Origin: Malaciobacter pacificus
GTDB taxonomy: Bacteria; Campylobacterota; Campylobacteria; Campylobacterales; Arcobacteraceae
Direction of reading: 5' to 3'
Length of the DNA stretch: 64,000 bases
Assembly (NCBI RefSeq): GCF_004214795.1
Contig: NZ_CP035928.1
Location: 2,232,001 to 2,296,000, forward strand
Shown here: positions 55,718-64,000 of the stretch, piece by piece
How the letters are laid out: each line of letters opens with the position of its first letter
Numbering within the stretch: the first letter of the stretch is position 1
The notes under the pieces: generated by a model
Told to the model about the DNA's origin: nothing
The model's database searches: none
Seen by the model: only the letters and a program-made list of their open reading frames with translations
Program-made: the position numbers and the translations under genes

Positions 55718-56837
55718 TAAAATCCTTTAATCTTTGTAATACTTCTTTTGTTTTTGTTTCATTTTCAACTAATGCAATTCTTACATATCCTTTTCCAATT
55801 CCATTTCTTCCTAAGAAACTTCCTGGCAATACCTTAATATGTTTTTCTTTGAATAGATTTTTAGTAAACTCTAACTCATCACCAACTTCTAACCAAATAT
55901 AAAAAGTTGCCTTTGGTGGTTCAATTCCTAAAATCTCACGAGCTAGTTCAAAGTTTTTTCTATAAATTTTTCTAAAACCTTCAACGTGAGCTTCATCATT
56001 CCAAGCAACAGTTGCAGCTTTTTGTAAAGGAACAGGTGAAGCACATCCAACATAAGTTCTATACTTCATATACTCTTTTAAAATATTTTCATCACCTGCA
56101 ATAATTCCACATCTAAGACCTGGGGCAGAACTTCTTTTTGAAATTGAGTTCATAACGATTACATTTTTAAACTCATTGTTTCCTACTTCAATAGAAGCTT
56201 CTAAAAGAGATGCTGGCTTATCTTTTTCATCAAAATATATTTCAGAGTAACACTCATCATTTACTAAAATAAAATCAAACTCAAGTGCCTTTTTAACCCA
56301 CTCACCAAGTTCTGACTTTGTCATCTCAGCAGAAGTTGGATTATTTGGATAGTTTAAAATCACTAAATCACATCTTTTTAACTCTTCATCACTTAAACTT
56401 GCTTTAAAGTCATTCTCTTTTACTAAGTCAATATGAATAACCTCAGCTCTTGAAGCAATTGCTGCACCTTCATAGATTTGATAAAATGGATTTGTATATG
56501 CCATAACTGGATTTTGTTTATCAAATAAGACAAACTGTGGAAAGTTAAATAATACTTCTCTTGTTCCAAATGTTGGAATTAATTGAGACATATTTAACTC
56601 GACTCCAAACCTAGTCTTAATAAAATTAATCATAGATTGTTTTAATTCAGGTTCACCTGCACTTGCTGGATATTTCTGTAATAAAGCAGTTGAGTTTTGT
56701 AACTCATCTTGAATAAACTTTGGTGTTTCAAATTTTGGTTCACCAATAGTTAATGCTGATAATGCGTAGTTTTCATTTGGAGTAATATCAGCTAATAGTT
56801 CATTTAATTTTTCAAATGGGTATTTTTCAAAATTCAT
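55704..56837 (-). CDS. dapC: Class I/II aminotransferase, DapC-like
   Basis: 377 residues, PLP fold type I. ALTIGEPKFETPKFI at the N-terminus, VILNYPNNPTSAEMTKSEL, DECYSEIYFDE and the Schiff-base lysine in MNSISKRSSAPGLRCG. Its place before murC resembles the H. pylori aminotransferase next to murC as I recall, and it is most like succinyldiaminopimelate aminotransferases of lysine and cell-wall synthesis. ArgD can also do this reaction, so the substrate is uncertain. Confidence 0.72.
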   Translation of the reverse strand: MNFEKYPFEKLNELLADITPNENYALSALTIGEPKFETPKFIQDELQNSTALLQKYPASAGEPELKQSMINFIKTRFGVELNMSQLIPTFGTREVLFNFPQFVLFDKQNPVMAYTNPFYQIYEGAAIASRAEVIHIDLVKENDFKASLSDEELKRCDLVILNYPNNPTSAEMTKSELGEWVKKALEFDFILVNDECYSEIYFDEKDKPASLLEASIEVGNNEFKNVIVMNSISKRSSAPGLRCGIIAGDENILKEYMKYRTYVGCASPVPLQKAATVAWNDEAHVEGFRKIYRKNFELAREILGIEPPKATFYIWLEVGDELEFTKNLFKEKHIKVLPGSFLGRNGIGKGYVRIALVENETKTKEVLQRLKDFIDGK

Positions 56838-56850
56838 TTAATTTTTTCCT

Positions 56851-58281
56851 TTAATCTTCTTGGGCAACTGGTACTAATAGTTGATTATATTTATTCATAT
56901 CAAATGAGATAAAATCACTATTTGTATATAAAAATTTAAAAGAGAATCTTTTATTAAACATCTCCTCTTTTAATGGTAGTACTTGTAACATATGTTTTTG
57001 TTTTTTTAATTCTCTAATAGGATTTTCATTACTTGAAATAATCTCTAACCTCTCATCAAAAATCTTTGATAAGTTTTCAAAGTGATTTAAAAGATTTGTT
57101 TTATCCTCTTCTTCACCAATAGGGTCTAAATCATAAACTTTAGTTTTTGTTTTAATTTGACTGGCAAAATCAAATACTACAGGAGAAATTTGTTCATAGG
57201 ATTTCGTATCATTTAGTACTACAACTGTACTTTTAACAGATTTTAATTTCTCTTTACCTATTTTAAAAACAGGAATTTTTAAAGCTAATACATTTTTTGC
57301 CATTTCTTTATCTTTAAACATTTTAGAAGTTAACATTATCATTCCAATATCATGTCTTCTAGCATCTTCTCTAATAATCTTACTAAAACCTTTATTTGCA
57401 TAATCTATTTGCAGGGTTATGGTAATAAAATATTTTAGTTCCTCTTTTATATAATTCATTATACCAACAGTTGTAGGTCTAGTAATTTTGACAATTAATT
57501 TTTGGTTTTTTAATTTTTGATTTAAAAATTTTGCTTCTTCAAGTGCTTTTTTTACACTCTTTTCATCTTCTAAATATAAATCTAAATACAAGTAAACATT
57601 ACTACCAAATGGCATAGGAAATTGACCTTGTGTTTTTCCAATAGCATTATAAACTTGCATTAAAACTTTTGGTTTTCCAATTACTAAAATTACATCATTT
57701 GGTTTTAAAACTAGTGATGGTTTTATAGTAATCATTTTTTGATTTCTATAAAGTCCAAATATTTTCCAATCTTTTTGTTCAATTGAACCAACGTATCTGT
57801 ATGCATATGAACTTCCAAATGGAACTCTAATTTCCATAATTTCACCCTGTTTTAAACCAATATTTTGAGCTACTACAGGAACATTTGGAAGTTTTTCTAC
57901 CATACCATTTGCTAAAACTTCAATACCTCTATAAATATTTACATGTGGGTCATTTACCTTGATTCCCCAATAATCAAGTACTGTCATTTGTAAATTTTGT
58001 TTATGTTCTCTAATAATTTTAATAACGTTTAACATCTCATCTTTAGAGTTAAGTGCCATTAAAACTTCAGTATGAATATTTTTATCTAGCACCATTGCTA
58101 GTTTAGATTTTGAAGTTGGGTCAAGTTTGTAAAAAGTAAAGTTTGAAGGCTTTTGTACAGGTAATATTAAATCACTCATGTAAATTACATCGTAATTATT
58201 ATCACCTGTATTAGCCTCCACAATTCTGTGCATAAGCTTCTTTGCAACAATTCCATCTAAAATAATTAATATCTTTTTCAT
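56851..58281 (-). CDS. COG3400 / TrkA-like regulatory protein
   Basis: 476 residues, cytosolic. Residues 1-120 are a degenerate Rossmann-type domain (KILIILDGIVAKKLMHRIVE); residues about 135-210 match an RCK_C domain (GEIMEIRVPFGSSYAYRYVG and LKPNDVILVIGKPKVL), as in TrkA. The second half is an unassigned alpha/beta region. Similar proteins are widespread in Campylobacterota, next to tgt as I recall for C. jejuni Cj1011. A gate or sensor for potassium transport is inferred; no channel gene is near. Confidence 0.75.
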   Translation of the reverse strand: MKKILIILDGIVAKKLMHRIVEANTGDNNYDVIYMSDLILPVQKPSNFTFYKLDPTSKSKLAMVLDKNIHTEVLMALNSKDEMLNVIKIIREHKQNLQMTVLDYWGIKVNDPHVNIYRGIEVLANGMVEKLPNVPVVAQNIGLKQGEIMEIRVPFGSSYAYRYVGSIEQKDWKIFGLYRNQKMITIKPSLVLKPNDVILVIGKPKVLMQVYNAIGKTQGQFPMPFGSNVYLYLDLYLEDEKSVKKALEEAKFLNQKLKNQKLIVKITRPTTVGIMNYIKEELKYFITITLQIDYANKGFSKIIREDARRHDIGMIMLTSKMFKDKEMAKNVLALKIPVFKIGKEKLKSVKSTVVVLNDTKSYEQISPVVFDFASQIKTKTKVYDLDPIGEEEDKTNLLNHFENLSKIFDERLEIISSNENPIRELKKQKHMLQVLPLKEEMFNKRFSFKFLYTNSDFISFDMNKYNQLLVPVAQED

Positions 58282-58326
58282 TAAGATATTATATCTTAAA
58301 AATATTAATTGTAGTTGTTAAAATAT

Positions 58327-59193
58327 CTATTTAAGCTCTTGCCCAATTAATTTATCAATAGTTGCTAAAGATAGTAAGTAATCATGAACATATTTTAAAT
58401 AATCAGCTTTTACATAAGCTTCAATATACTGTGTTTGAATAACATCTTCAGGGTCAATTGCTCCAATTTGATAACCTTTTATATTTAATTCTCTATTCTC
58501 TTTTGCTAACTTCTTACTTTTCTTTAAAGTTTGGATTTGTTTGAATCCAATTGATGCTTTAGTTAACTCATTTTTAATTTGAAGTGCAATTCCCTCTTTT
58601 AACATATCTTGAAGTAAATACATTCTTTTTTTATCTATCTTTTTTTCTTTAACTAGATTTGTTGTTCTAAATCCATCAAATAAAGGGATATCAACTGCAA
58701 AACCAACACTCCATTGATCTTCTTGATCCTTACTTAAGTAACCATATTTGTAAGAATTATATGTATGTGAAACTTCTCCCATAAGAGCGACAGTAGGATA
58801 ATGACCTGATTGAGCTTCTTTTATTTGTGCGTCTTTTATTTTAAGAGCTAAATCCATATTTCTAACATCAGTATTTGATTTATATGCCTCTTTAATTAGT
58901 TCACTTAAAGCATAATTTTGAGGTAAAATATCTTTATCTGTATAAACTGGTGTAATTTCACTATCCCATGATAATCCCATACTGTTTACAAGAGCTGATT
59001 TTACTAATTCTCTATTTTGTTCTAACTTTGCAACAATTGACTCAATTAAAGTTACTGTAATTTGAACTGATAAATAATCAGTTTTTTTAATATTTAAATT
59101 TAATCCACCCTCATAAAAATCTTTTGTTAGTTGTGAAATAAACTCCATTCTTTGAAATGTTGATTTTGCTAATCTATGAAGTTCATTTGTTAA
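58327..59193 (-). pseudogene. TolC-family outer-membrane protein, C-terminal part, cut by IS copy 2
   Basis: Second half of the split gene. The frame runs from the insertion site through ELHRLAKSTFQRMEFISQL to the stop at 58327; an internal ATG at 59148 is unlikely to be used. The helical TolC repeat elements continue (LSELIKEAYKSNTDVRNM, QIKEAQSGHYPTVALMGEV), ending in LATIDKLIGQELK. Joining it to 60758-61364, with one copy of the 7-bp target repeat, gives one 488-codon frame, so no other lesion is visible. TolC-like proteins form outer-membrane channels for efflux or secretion. Confidence 0.88.
59187..59193. repeat. Target-site duplication, left, IS copy 2 (TTGTTAA)
   Basis: Seven bases outside the left end, repeated exactly at 60758-60764. 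Confidence 0.88.
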
Positions 59194-59207
59194 CTTAACT
59201 TTCGCAC
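59194..59207 (+). repeat. Left terminal inverted repeat, IS copy 2
   Basis: CTTAACTTTCGCAC, exact inverse of 60744-60757. Confidence 0.9.
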
Positions 59208-59391
59208 GTTAAATTGATTAAAATTGTAGCTAAATCTCCCTAAAACATTACTCCTTTAGTTAATAATCTTATCCTTGTTGACATAAAAATAATTTAGTTG
59301 TTTTTCTATGATATTTTTCTATTTTGAACTCTCAATAAAGCCCTTAAATAGGCACTTTTAGCTATAATATCTATTATATTAAAGGGTAAGA

Positions 59392-60756
59392 ATGCAGATA
59401 GAATCCAAGATCATCGGTATTATAAACGATAAGTTAAAAAATCCAATCTATGAAACATTACGTTTGTTAAATATGAAAACTATTTTAACCAAGAGCAATT
59501 TTTCTAAAAAAGAGGGAGTTGCTGTTCATATGGTTGTATTACATTTTGTATATATGCTGGTTATGAATAAAAAAATATCAACCTTTATGGATCAAAGTAA
59601 TGATAGTTTCAAAAAAGATGTATATTATCGATTACTTTCCAATACTTCTTATAATTGGAGAAAACTATTATCTCTTAGTTCTTTAAAGATCTTATCACTA
59701 CTTCATAAAGTGCAAGATTCAAAGCTAGTAAGAGTTCTTATACTTGATGATACTGTTGAAGATAAAGTTGGTAAAAATATAGAGGGAAGTTGTGACAACC
59801 TTTGGAGCAATAAAGCAAAGAGAAAAATCAGAGGTGTAAATGTTGTATCACTAAACTATAGTGATGGTTATTCAAATTTTATGTTGGACTTTGCAATTGC
59901 TATGAACAGTTATGCAAGGGTAAAGATAGAAGAGTTTACAAATATTATTGATCATCGAACCAATGCACATAAGCGAAGATTGGAAAGCTTAAAAGGGAAA
60001 TCACAAATTGCTATAGAGATGATTAAAAGAGCAGTAGCTAGTGGTATATATGCAGATTATCTGCTTGTAGATAGCTGGTATTCTAAACCTGTATTTATAG
60101 AAACTATGAATGAACTTGGATTGCAAGTCATTTCAAGAATGGTAAACAATGACAGGATATGGAATTTTACAGGAGAGAAAAAGACCCTTGATGGCATCTA
60201 TAACAAATTTAAAAAGCTTAAATCTATCAAGATGGGTCAATATGGCAAAAAGATAAAGTTTGAGTATTTTTCAACCATAGTTGAACATAAAAAAGCTGGT
60301 AAATTAAAAATTGTTTTTATAAAAACAAAAGAGAATTTAATACCAATCGTATCAACCAATCTTATACTTAGTGATGAAGAGATTATAGATATTTATAAAA
60401 GACGATGGGATATAGAACAAGGGTATAAAGAACTTCGTGAACACTTTGGATTCGGAAAAGAAGAGAATCGAATCTATGAAGCTTTGATAGCCAGAATTAC
60501 ACTATCTTTTTTTACATACAATGTTGTTAGCTATATAAATCGTATCAGCAATGAACCTAAAACAATTGGTGGATTGTTTAAAGATTTAGAATGTGAACTT
60601 CATACTCTAGCAATAGCTATGCAAGCATTTTTAGCTATTTTAGATGAGATTGCAAAAATTGAAGAAGTTGTCAATAGAAATGAGGATTTTACAGCTATCA
60701 TTGATCTATTAAGAGATGTGACTGGAAAATTGCTTGGTTTTAGGTGCGAAAGTTAA
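59392..60756 (+). CDS. DDE transposase of IS copy 2
   Basis: 454 residues, translation identical to the copy 1 transposase, with D119/D120, D227 and E342 as the probable catalytic residues. Its TATAAT box is at 59363-59368. The stop codon TAA at 60754-60756 falls in the right inverted repeat. The gene is antisense to the interrupted TolC-family gene, so transposase transcripts reading past the right end would be antisense to the N-terminal fragment. Confidence 0.93.
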   Translation: MQIESKIIGIINDKLKNPIYETLRLLNMKTILTKSNFSKKEGVAVHMVVLHFVYMLVMNKKISTFMDQSNDSFKKDVYYRLLSNTSYNWRKLLSLSSLKILSLLHKVQDSKLVRVLILDDTVEDKVGKNIEGSCDNLWSNKAKRKIRGVNVVSLNYSDGYSNFMLDFAIAMNSYARVKIEEFTNIIDHRTNAHKRRLESLKGKSQIAIEMIKRAVASGIYADYLLVDSWYSKPVFIETMNELGLQVISRMVNNDRIWNFTGEKKTLDGIYNKFKKLKSIKMGQYGKKIKFEYFSTIVEHKKAGKLKIVFIKTKENLIPIVSTNLILSDEEIIDIYKRRWDIEQGYKELREHFGFGKEENRIYEALIARITLSFFTYNVVSYINRISNEPKTIGGLFKDLECELHTLAIAMQAFLAILDEIAKIEEVVNRNEDFTAIIDLLRDVTGKLLGFRCES

Positions 60757-60757
60757 G
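60744..60757 (-). repeat. Right terminal inverted repeat, IS copy 2
   Basis: GTGCGAAAGTTAAG; inverse of 59194-59207. Confidence 0.9.
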
Positions 60758-60764
60758 TTGTTAA
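60758..60764. repeat. Target-site duplication, right, IS copy 2 (TTGTTAA)
   Basis: Exact repeat of 59187-59193. The 7-bp value is confirmed by reading frame: deleting element plus 7 bp leaves 1467 bp, an exact multiple of three. Confidence 0.9.
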
Positions 60765-61364
60765 TACATATCCATAAAAATATTTTTTTACATCAAATAC
60801 TACATCTTCATTAGCTCTTGTAACTTTATTTGAATTTAACATTTTATTTAGTTTTGCTTGTTCAATTACAGATGATATTTTTCCACCAGTAAACAAAGGA
60901 TATAAAATACTTAAATTACCTCTAACTGTATCTCTACCATATGCTGTTGTATCAGTATCAATTGATAAAGTCTGGTTTTCAAAAGCTGAACTTGGTAAAG
61001 CTGAAATTACCCCTTGTGCTTGATCCAAAGTGTATAAACTACTAGTATATGGATTAATTGAAGTTAATAAATTTGCCATAGTTAGAGCTTTTACTGTATC
61101 TGCAGGTAAATTAATATCACCTCTTTGTTGATAAATTAAATCCTCTTTTTTTCTCTGTCCTACAACCATTGCATTTATAGCTGGATAATTTGCACTTAAA
61201 GCTTGTTCATATTGAACTTGAGCAATTTCTAGAGCAATTTTAGAAATTTTAGCTTGCTTATTATTCTCTAAAGCAATTTTTATAGCATCATTTAAAGTTA
61301 TTTTATTTTCACTTGCAAATAAAGAAACCGTTACTGTTAGAAATAATAATAATTTTTTCATCAT
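60758..61364 (-). pseudogene. TolC-family outer-membrane protein, N-terminal part, cut by IS copy 2
   Basis: First half of the split gene, about 202 residues, with a signal peptide (LLLFLTVTVSLFASE) and the typical TolC entry ITLNDAIKIALENNKQAKIS followed by SANYPAINAMVVGQRKKE. The frame stops a few bases inside the insertion sequence after YFYGYVLTT. Original product about 488 residues. It has its own promoter region divergent from tgt, so a truncated exported fragment could still be made. No pump or adaptor gene lies beside it; the second TolC-family gene at 26253 is a different protein. Confidence 0.88.
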
Positions 61365-61447
61365 AAAACCCTTGTGTGTATTGTGAAAGAATTATAACAT
61401 AAAACTTCTAGTGCTAAACTAATAACTTTTTATTACCTACTTTTAGA

Positions 61448-61453
61448 TATAAT
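61448..61453 (+). promoter_or_regulatory. -10 box of tgt
   Basis: TATAAT in TTAGATATAATCC, 33 bp before the tgt ATG. Confidence 0.65.
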
Positions 61454-61486
61454 CCTTTTTACTTAATAAAAAGGTTAAACTTTCAA

Positions 61487-62611
61487 ATGGAATTTAAATT
61501 AGACGCAACTTCAAATGGTGCAAGAGCATGTACAATTAAAACAGCTCATAGTACTATTACAACTCCTGTATTTATGCCAGTTGGCACACAAGCAACTGTA
61601 AAAGCACTTGATGCAAATGATATGCTAAGCATGGGAGCTAAAATAATCTTAGGAAATACTTACCACTTATATTTAAGACCCGGTAGCAAACTAATTAAAA
61701 AGTTTGGTGGACTTCATGGTTTTTCAAAGTTTCCAAACTCATTTTTAACTGATAGTGGAGGTTTTCAAGCATTTTCACTAAGTGACAATAGTAAACCTGA
61801 TGAAAATGGAATTATGTTTAAATCTCACATTGATGGGAGTAAGCACTACTTTACACCTCAAAGTGTTCTTGATACACAGTATGACTTAGGTAGTGATATT
61901 ATGATGATTTTAGATGATTTAGTAGCTTTACCAAATACTAGTGAGCGAATTCAAAAGTCAATTGAAAGAACTACAAAGTGGGCAAAAGAAGCAATTGAAT
62001 ATCATAAATCTCAACAAGAAAAAGGTATTGGAGTAAATCAAAATATCTTTGCAATTATCCAAGGTGGAACAGATAAAGAGTTTAGAAAGATGAGTGCTGA
62101 ACAATTATGTGCACTAGAAGATTATGATGGTTTTGCAATTGGTGGGCTAAGTGTTGGTGAACCAAACCAAGATATGTATGATACAGTTGAATGGACAACA
62201 CAATTTATGCCAAAAGACAAACCAAGATACTTAATGGGTGTTGGAACACCTGAAGACTTAATTGAAAATATTGAACGTGGTGTTGATATGTTTGATTGCG
62301 TAATGCCAACTAGAAATGCTAGAAATGGAACACTTTTTACAAGCTTTGGTAGGATGAATATCAAAGGTGCAAAATTTAAAGAGGATGAAAAACCAATTGA
62401 TGAAGAGTGTGATTGTTATACTTGTCAAAACTTCACAAGAGCATATTTAAATCATCTTTATAGAGCTGGTGAAATGACATATTATAGATTAGGTTCTATG
62501 CATAATATTCACTACTATTTAAATCTTATGAAACAAGCAAGAGAGGCAATACTTGCAGATAATTGGGTTGAGTTTAAAAAAGAGTTTTACGAAAAAAGAA
62601 GTCAAAAATAA
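61487..62611 (+). CDS. tgt: tRNA-guanine transglycosylase (queuine tRNA-ribosyltransferase)
   Basis: 374 residues. Exchanges G34 for preQ1 in tRNAs with GUN anticodons. [16 protein letters not shown], the active-site region [32 protein letters not shown] and the zinc ligands CDCYTC plus a histidine near 325 are all present. Single-gene unit divergent from the interrupted TolC-family gene and ended by a strong hairpin. Confidence 0.97.
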   Translation: MEFKLDATSNGARACTIKTAHSTITTPVFMPVGTQATVKALDANDMLSMGAKIILGNTYHLYLRPGSKLIKKFGGLHGFSKFPNSFLTDSGGFQAFSLSDNSKPDENGIMFKSHIDGSKHYFTPQSVLDTQYDLGSDIMMILDDLVALPNTSERIQKSIERTTKWAKEAIEYHKSQQEKGIGVNQNIFAIIQGGTDKEFRKMSAEQLCALEDYDGFAIGGLSVGEPNQDMYDTVEWTTQFMPKDKPRYLMGVGTPEDLIENIERGVDMFDCVMPTRNARNGTLFTSFGRMNIKGAKFKEDEKPIDEECDCYTCQNFTRAYLNHLYRAGEMTYYRLGSMHNIHYYLNLMKQAREAILADNWVEFKKEFYEKRSQK

Positions 62612-62635
62612 AAGGTAAAAACCTTTTATTTTTTC
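62604..62635. terminator. Bidirectional terminator between tgt and lpd
   Basis: Stem AAAAATAAAAGGT / ACCTTTTATTTTT (13 bp), loop AAAA, flanked by A-rich and T-rich tracts on both sides; overlaps the tgt stop and the end of lpd. Confidence 0.85.
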
Positions 62636-64000
62636 TTTACAGCTTTTGGATTTGGAAGGTCTGTAATACTTCCATGGAAAATCTCTGCACACATACCAAC
62701 TGATTCATGTAGTGTTGGGTGAGCGTGAATTGTTAATCCAATATCTTCTGCATCACAATCCATTTCAAGTGCTAGTGAAATCTCACCTAGTAATTCCCCT
62801 GCATTATCTCCAACAATAGCTCCACCAATTAACTGGTGAGTATCTTTATCAAAGATAAGTTTTGTCATACCTGCACCTGCAACATCAGCTGCTAATGCTC
62901 TACCTGAAGCTGCCCAAGGGAAAGTAGATACTTCATAATTAATACCTTTCTCTTTTGCTTCTATTTCACTTAAACCTGCAGTTGCAATTTCAGGGAATGT
63001 ATATGCAATTCCTGGAATTTGTTTAGGCTCAAAGAATACTTTATGACCTGCAATAACTTCAGCTGCCACATGTCCTTCATGAACTGCTTTATGAGCTAAC
63101 ATTGGTCCACCAATAATATCTCCAATTGCAAAGATATGAGGAACTTTTGTTCTCATTTGATTATCAACTGAGATAAATCCTTTTTCATCAACTTCAACAC
63201 CAGTATTTTCTAATCCAATTTTTAGTCCATTAGGAGTTCTGCCCATTGCTACTAAAACTGCATCATAAGTTTGAGGTTCTGGTGCATTATCACCTTTAAA
63301 CTCAACATAAATTCCATCTTCTTTTGGAATGATAGCTTGAGTTTGAGTTTTAAACATAAAGTTAAATCTTTTCTCATTTGCTTTAGTATAAACTTTTACA
63401 ATATCTTTATCAGTTCCAGTCATAACTTGAGGACCTCTAATTACAACATCAACTTCACTTCCTAATTTTTGGTAAACTGTACCCATTTCAAGTCCAATAA
63501 TACCACCACCCATAATAAGCATTTTTTTAGGAACTTCTTTTACTTCTAAAGCATTAGTTGAATCCCAAATTCTTGGATCTTCATGAGGGATAAATGACAT
63601 TTTAGAAGACTGAGAACCAGCAGCGATAATACAATTATCAAAAGAAACTTTTGTTTGTTTTCCATCTGCTCCATCAACTAATACTGATTTATCATCAATA
63701 AAGTTTGCAACACCTTGGATAACTTTTACATTTCTCATTTTAGCCATACCAGCTAATCCATCAGTAAGTTTTTTTACAACTCCTGATTTATAAGCTGCAA
63801 CTCCTGGTAAATCAATTTCTGGCTTAGCAAACTTGATACCTGCATGATTGATATGCTCTGCTTCTTCAATAACTTTTGCAACGTGTAAAAGTGCTTTTGA
63901 AGGAATACATCCAACATTTAGACAAACTCCACCTAAAGTTGGGTGTCGCTCAACTAGTACAGTATCTAGTCCTAAGTCAGCACATCTAAATGCAGCAGAA
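62626..64000 (-). CDS. lpdA: Dihydrolipoyl dehydrogenase (E3), N-terminus outside window
   Basis: The frame is open from the stop at 62626 to the right edge, giving about 457 visible residues; the ATG at 63747 is internal. The redox-active disulfide is in GGVCLNVGCIPSKALLH (near 63920). The NAD-binding GGGIIGLEMGTVYQKLGSEVDVV, FAIGDIIGGPMLAHKA and the catalytic His-Glu pair in TIHAHPTLHESVG are present. E3 reoxidises lipoyl groups of pyruvate or 2-oxoglutarate dehydrogenase or the glycine cleavage system; the partner genes lie outside, so which complex is unknown. Confidence 0.93.
   Translation of the reverse strand, partial: SAAFRCADLGLDTVLVERHPTLGGVCLNVGCIPSKALLHVAKVIEEAEHINHAGIKFAKPEIDLPGVAAYKSGVVKKLTDGLAGMAKMRNVKVIQGVANFIDDKSVLVDGADGKQTKVSFDNCIIAAGSQSSKMSFIPHEDPRIWDSTNALEVKEVPKKMLIMGGGIIGLEMGTVYQKLGSEVDVVIRGPQVMTGTDKDIVKVYTKANEKRFNFMFKTQTQAIIPKEDGIYVEFKGDNAPEPQTYDAVLVAMGRTPNGLKIGLENTGVEVDEKGFISVDNQMRTKVPHIFAIGDIIGGPMLAHKAVHEGHVAAEVIAGHKVFFEPKQIPGIAYTFPEIATAGLSEIEAKEKGINYEVSTFPWAASGRALAADVAGAGMTKLIFDKDTHQLIGGAIVGDNAGELLGEISLALEMDCDAEDIGLTIHAHPTLHESVGMCAEIFHGSITDLPNPKAVKKK

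Larger units (their letters stand above)
59194..60757 (+). mobile_element. Insertion sequence, IS4-superfamily-like, copy 2 (1564 bp)
   Basis: Same length, ends and gene as copy 1 at 10574-12137, apparently identical base for base by eye, and in the same orientation. Flanked by a 7-bp direct repeat. It is inserted in a TolC-family gene, with its transposase running opposite to that gene. Identity of the two copies indicates recent transposition. Confidence 0.94.

Noticed and set aside
59186-59193. An 8-bp target repeat at copy 2
   Set aside because: The eighth base differs between sides, and only a 7-bp duplication restores the reading frame of the split gene.

Overview
The window is chromosomal DNA from an AT-rich epsilonproteobacterium (Campylobacterota), most likely of the Arcobacter group. 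I base this on very low G+C, a TATAAT-type -10 box with no clear -35 in front of many genes, an HP0268-family nuclease beside miaB and nusA, the futalosine menaquinone enzyme MqnE, a Cj0069-like protein, and blocks that match Campylobacter jejuni order as I remember it (divergent ahpC/fdxA; DUF374-miaB-HP0268/nusA; rnr/ilvC-deacetylase-dprA; rpsF-ssb-rpsR). Almost everything is core housekeeping. I see no prophage, CRISPR array, rRNA or tRNA gene.

Layout. 1-4.2 kb: 2-methylcitrate (propionate) genes, prpC 3' end, acnD, prpF, then a diguanylate cyclase. 5.2-10.5 kb, minus strand: cysteine hydrolase, hemC, a DsbA/DsbC-like protein, dnaX, murI. 10.57-12.14 kb: insertion sequence copy 1, next to the murI promoter. 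12.2-18.4 kb: rho, divergent ahpC/fdxA, ndk, then the yceD-like/rpmF/plsX/fabH lipid cluster and an SspB-like protein. 18.4-22.6 kb: a LapG-like protease and a minus-strand pyrB-pabB-ATP-grasp-pabC run. 22.7-27.4 kb: fatty-acid cis/trans isomerase, argD and a TolC-family protein. 27.5-32.5 kb: pyk, an OmpA lipoprotein, midA, an orphan ThiS-like carrier, yraN and an MFS transporter. 32.8-35.9 kb: bioF, carbonic anhydrase, a small membrane protein, mqnE. 35.9-44.6 kb: a PilM/PilN-like membrane protein, DUF374 acyltransferase, miaB, HP0268-like nuclease, nusA, cysS, BCCT transporter. 44.6-52.6 kb: rpsR-ssb-rpsF, holA, fliW, rnr, ilvC, deacetylase, dprA. 52.6-58.3 kb, minus strand: nhaA, murC, an unknown acidic protein, a dapC-like aminotransferase and a COG3400/TrkA-like protein. 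58.3-61.4 kb: a TolC-family gene split by insertion sequence copy 2. 61.5-64 kb: tgt and a partial lpd.

The clearest dynamic event is the insertion sequence: two apparently identical 1564-bp copies in the same orientation, 48.6 kb apart. Copy 2 lies inside a TolC-family gene. Removing the element plus one 7-bp target repeat restores one 488-codon frame, so the disruption looks recent. Copy 1 carries an 8-bp target repeat and lies about 30 bp upstream of the murI -10 box.

I did not find a convincing wholly new system. The best leads are the SspB-like ClpXP adaptor candidate, the ATP-grasp protein inside the folate gene run, the unexplained acidic protein coupled to murC, the 24-bp perfect palindrome plus Fur-like box between ahpC and fdxA, and a structured 230-bp divergent region near 32.6 kb. 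Positions and motifs were read by eye; family names are from memory of the families and no database was searched.
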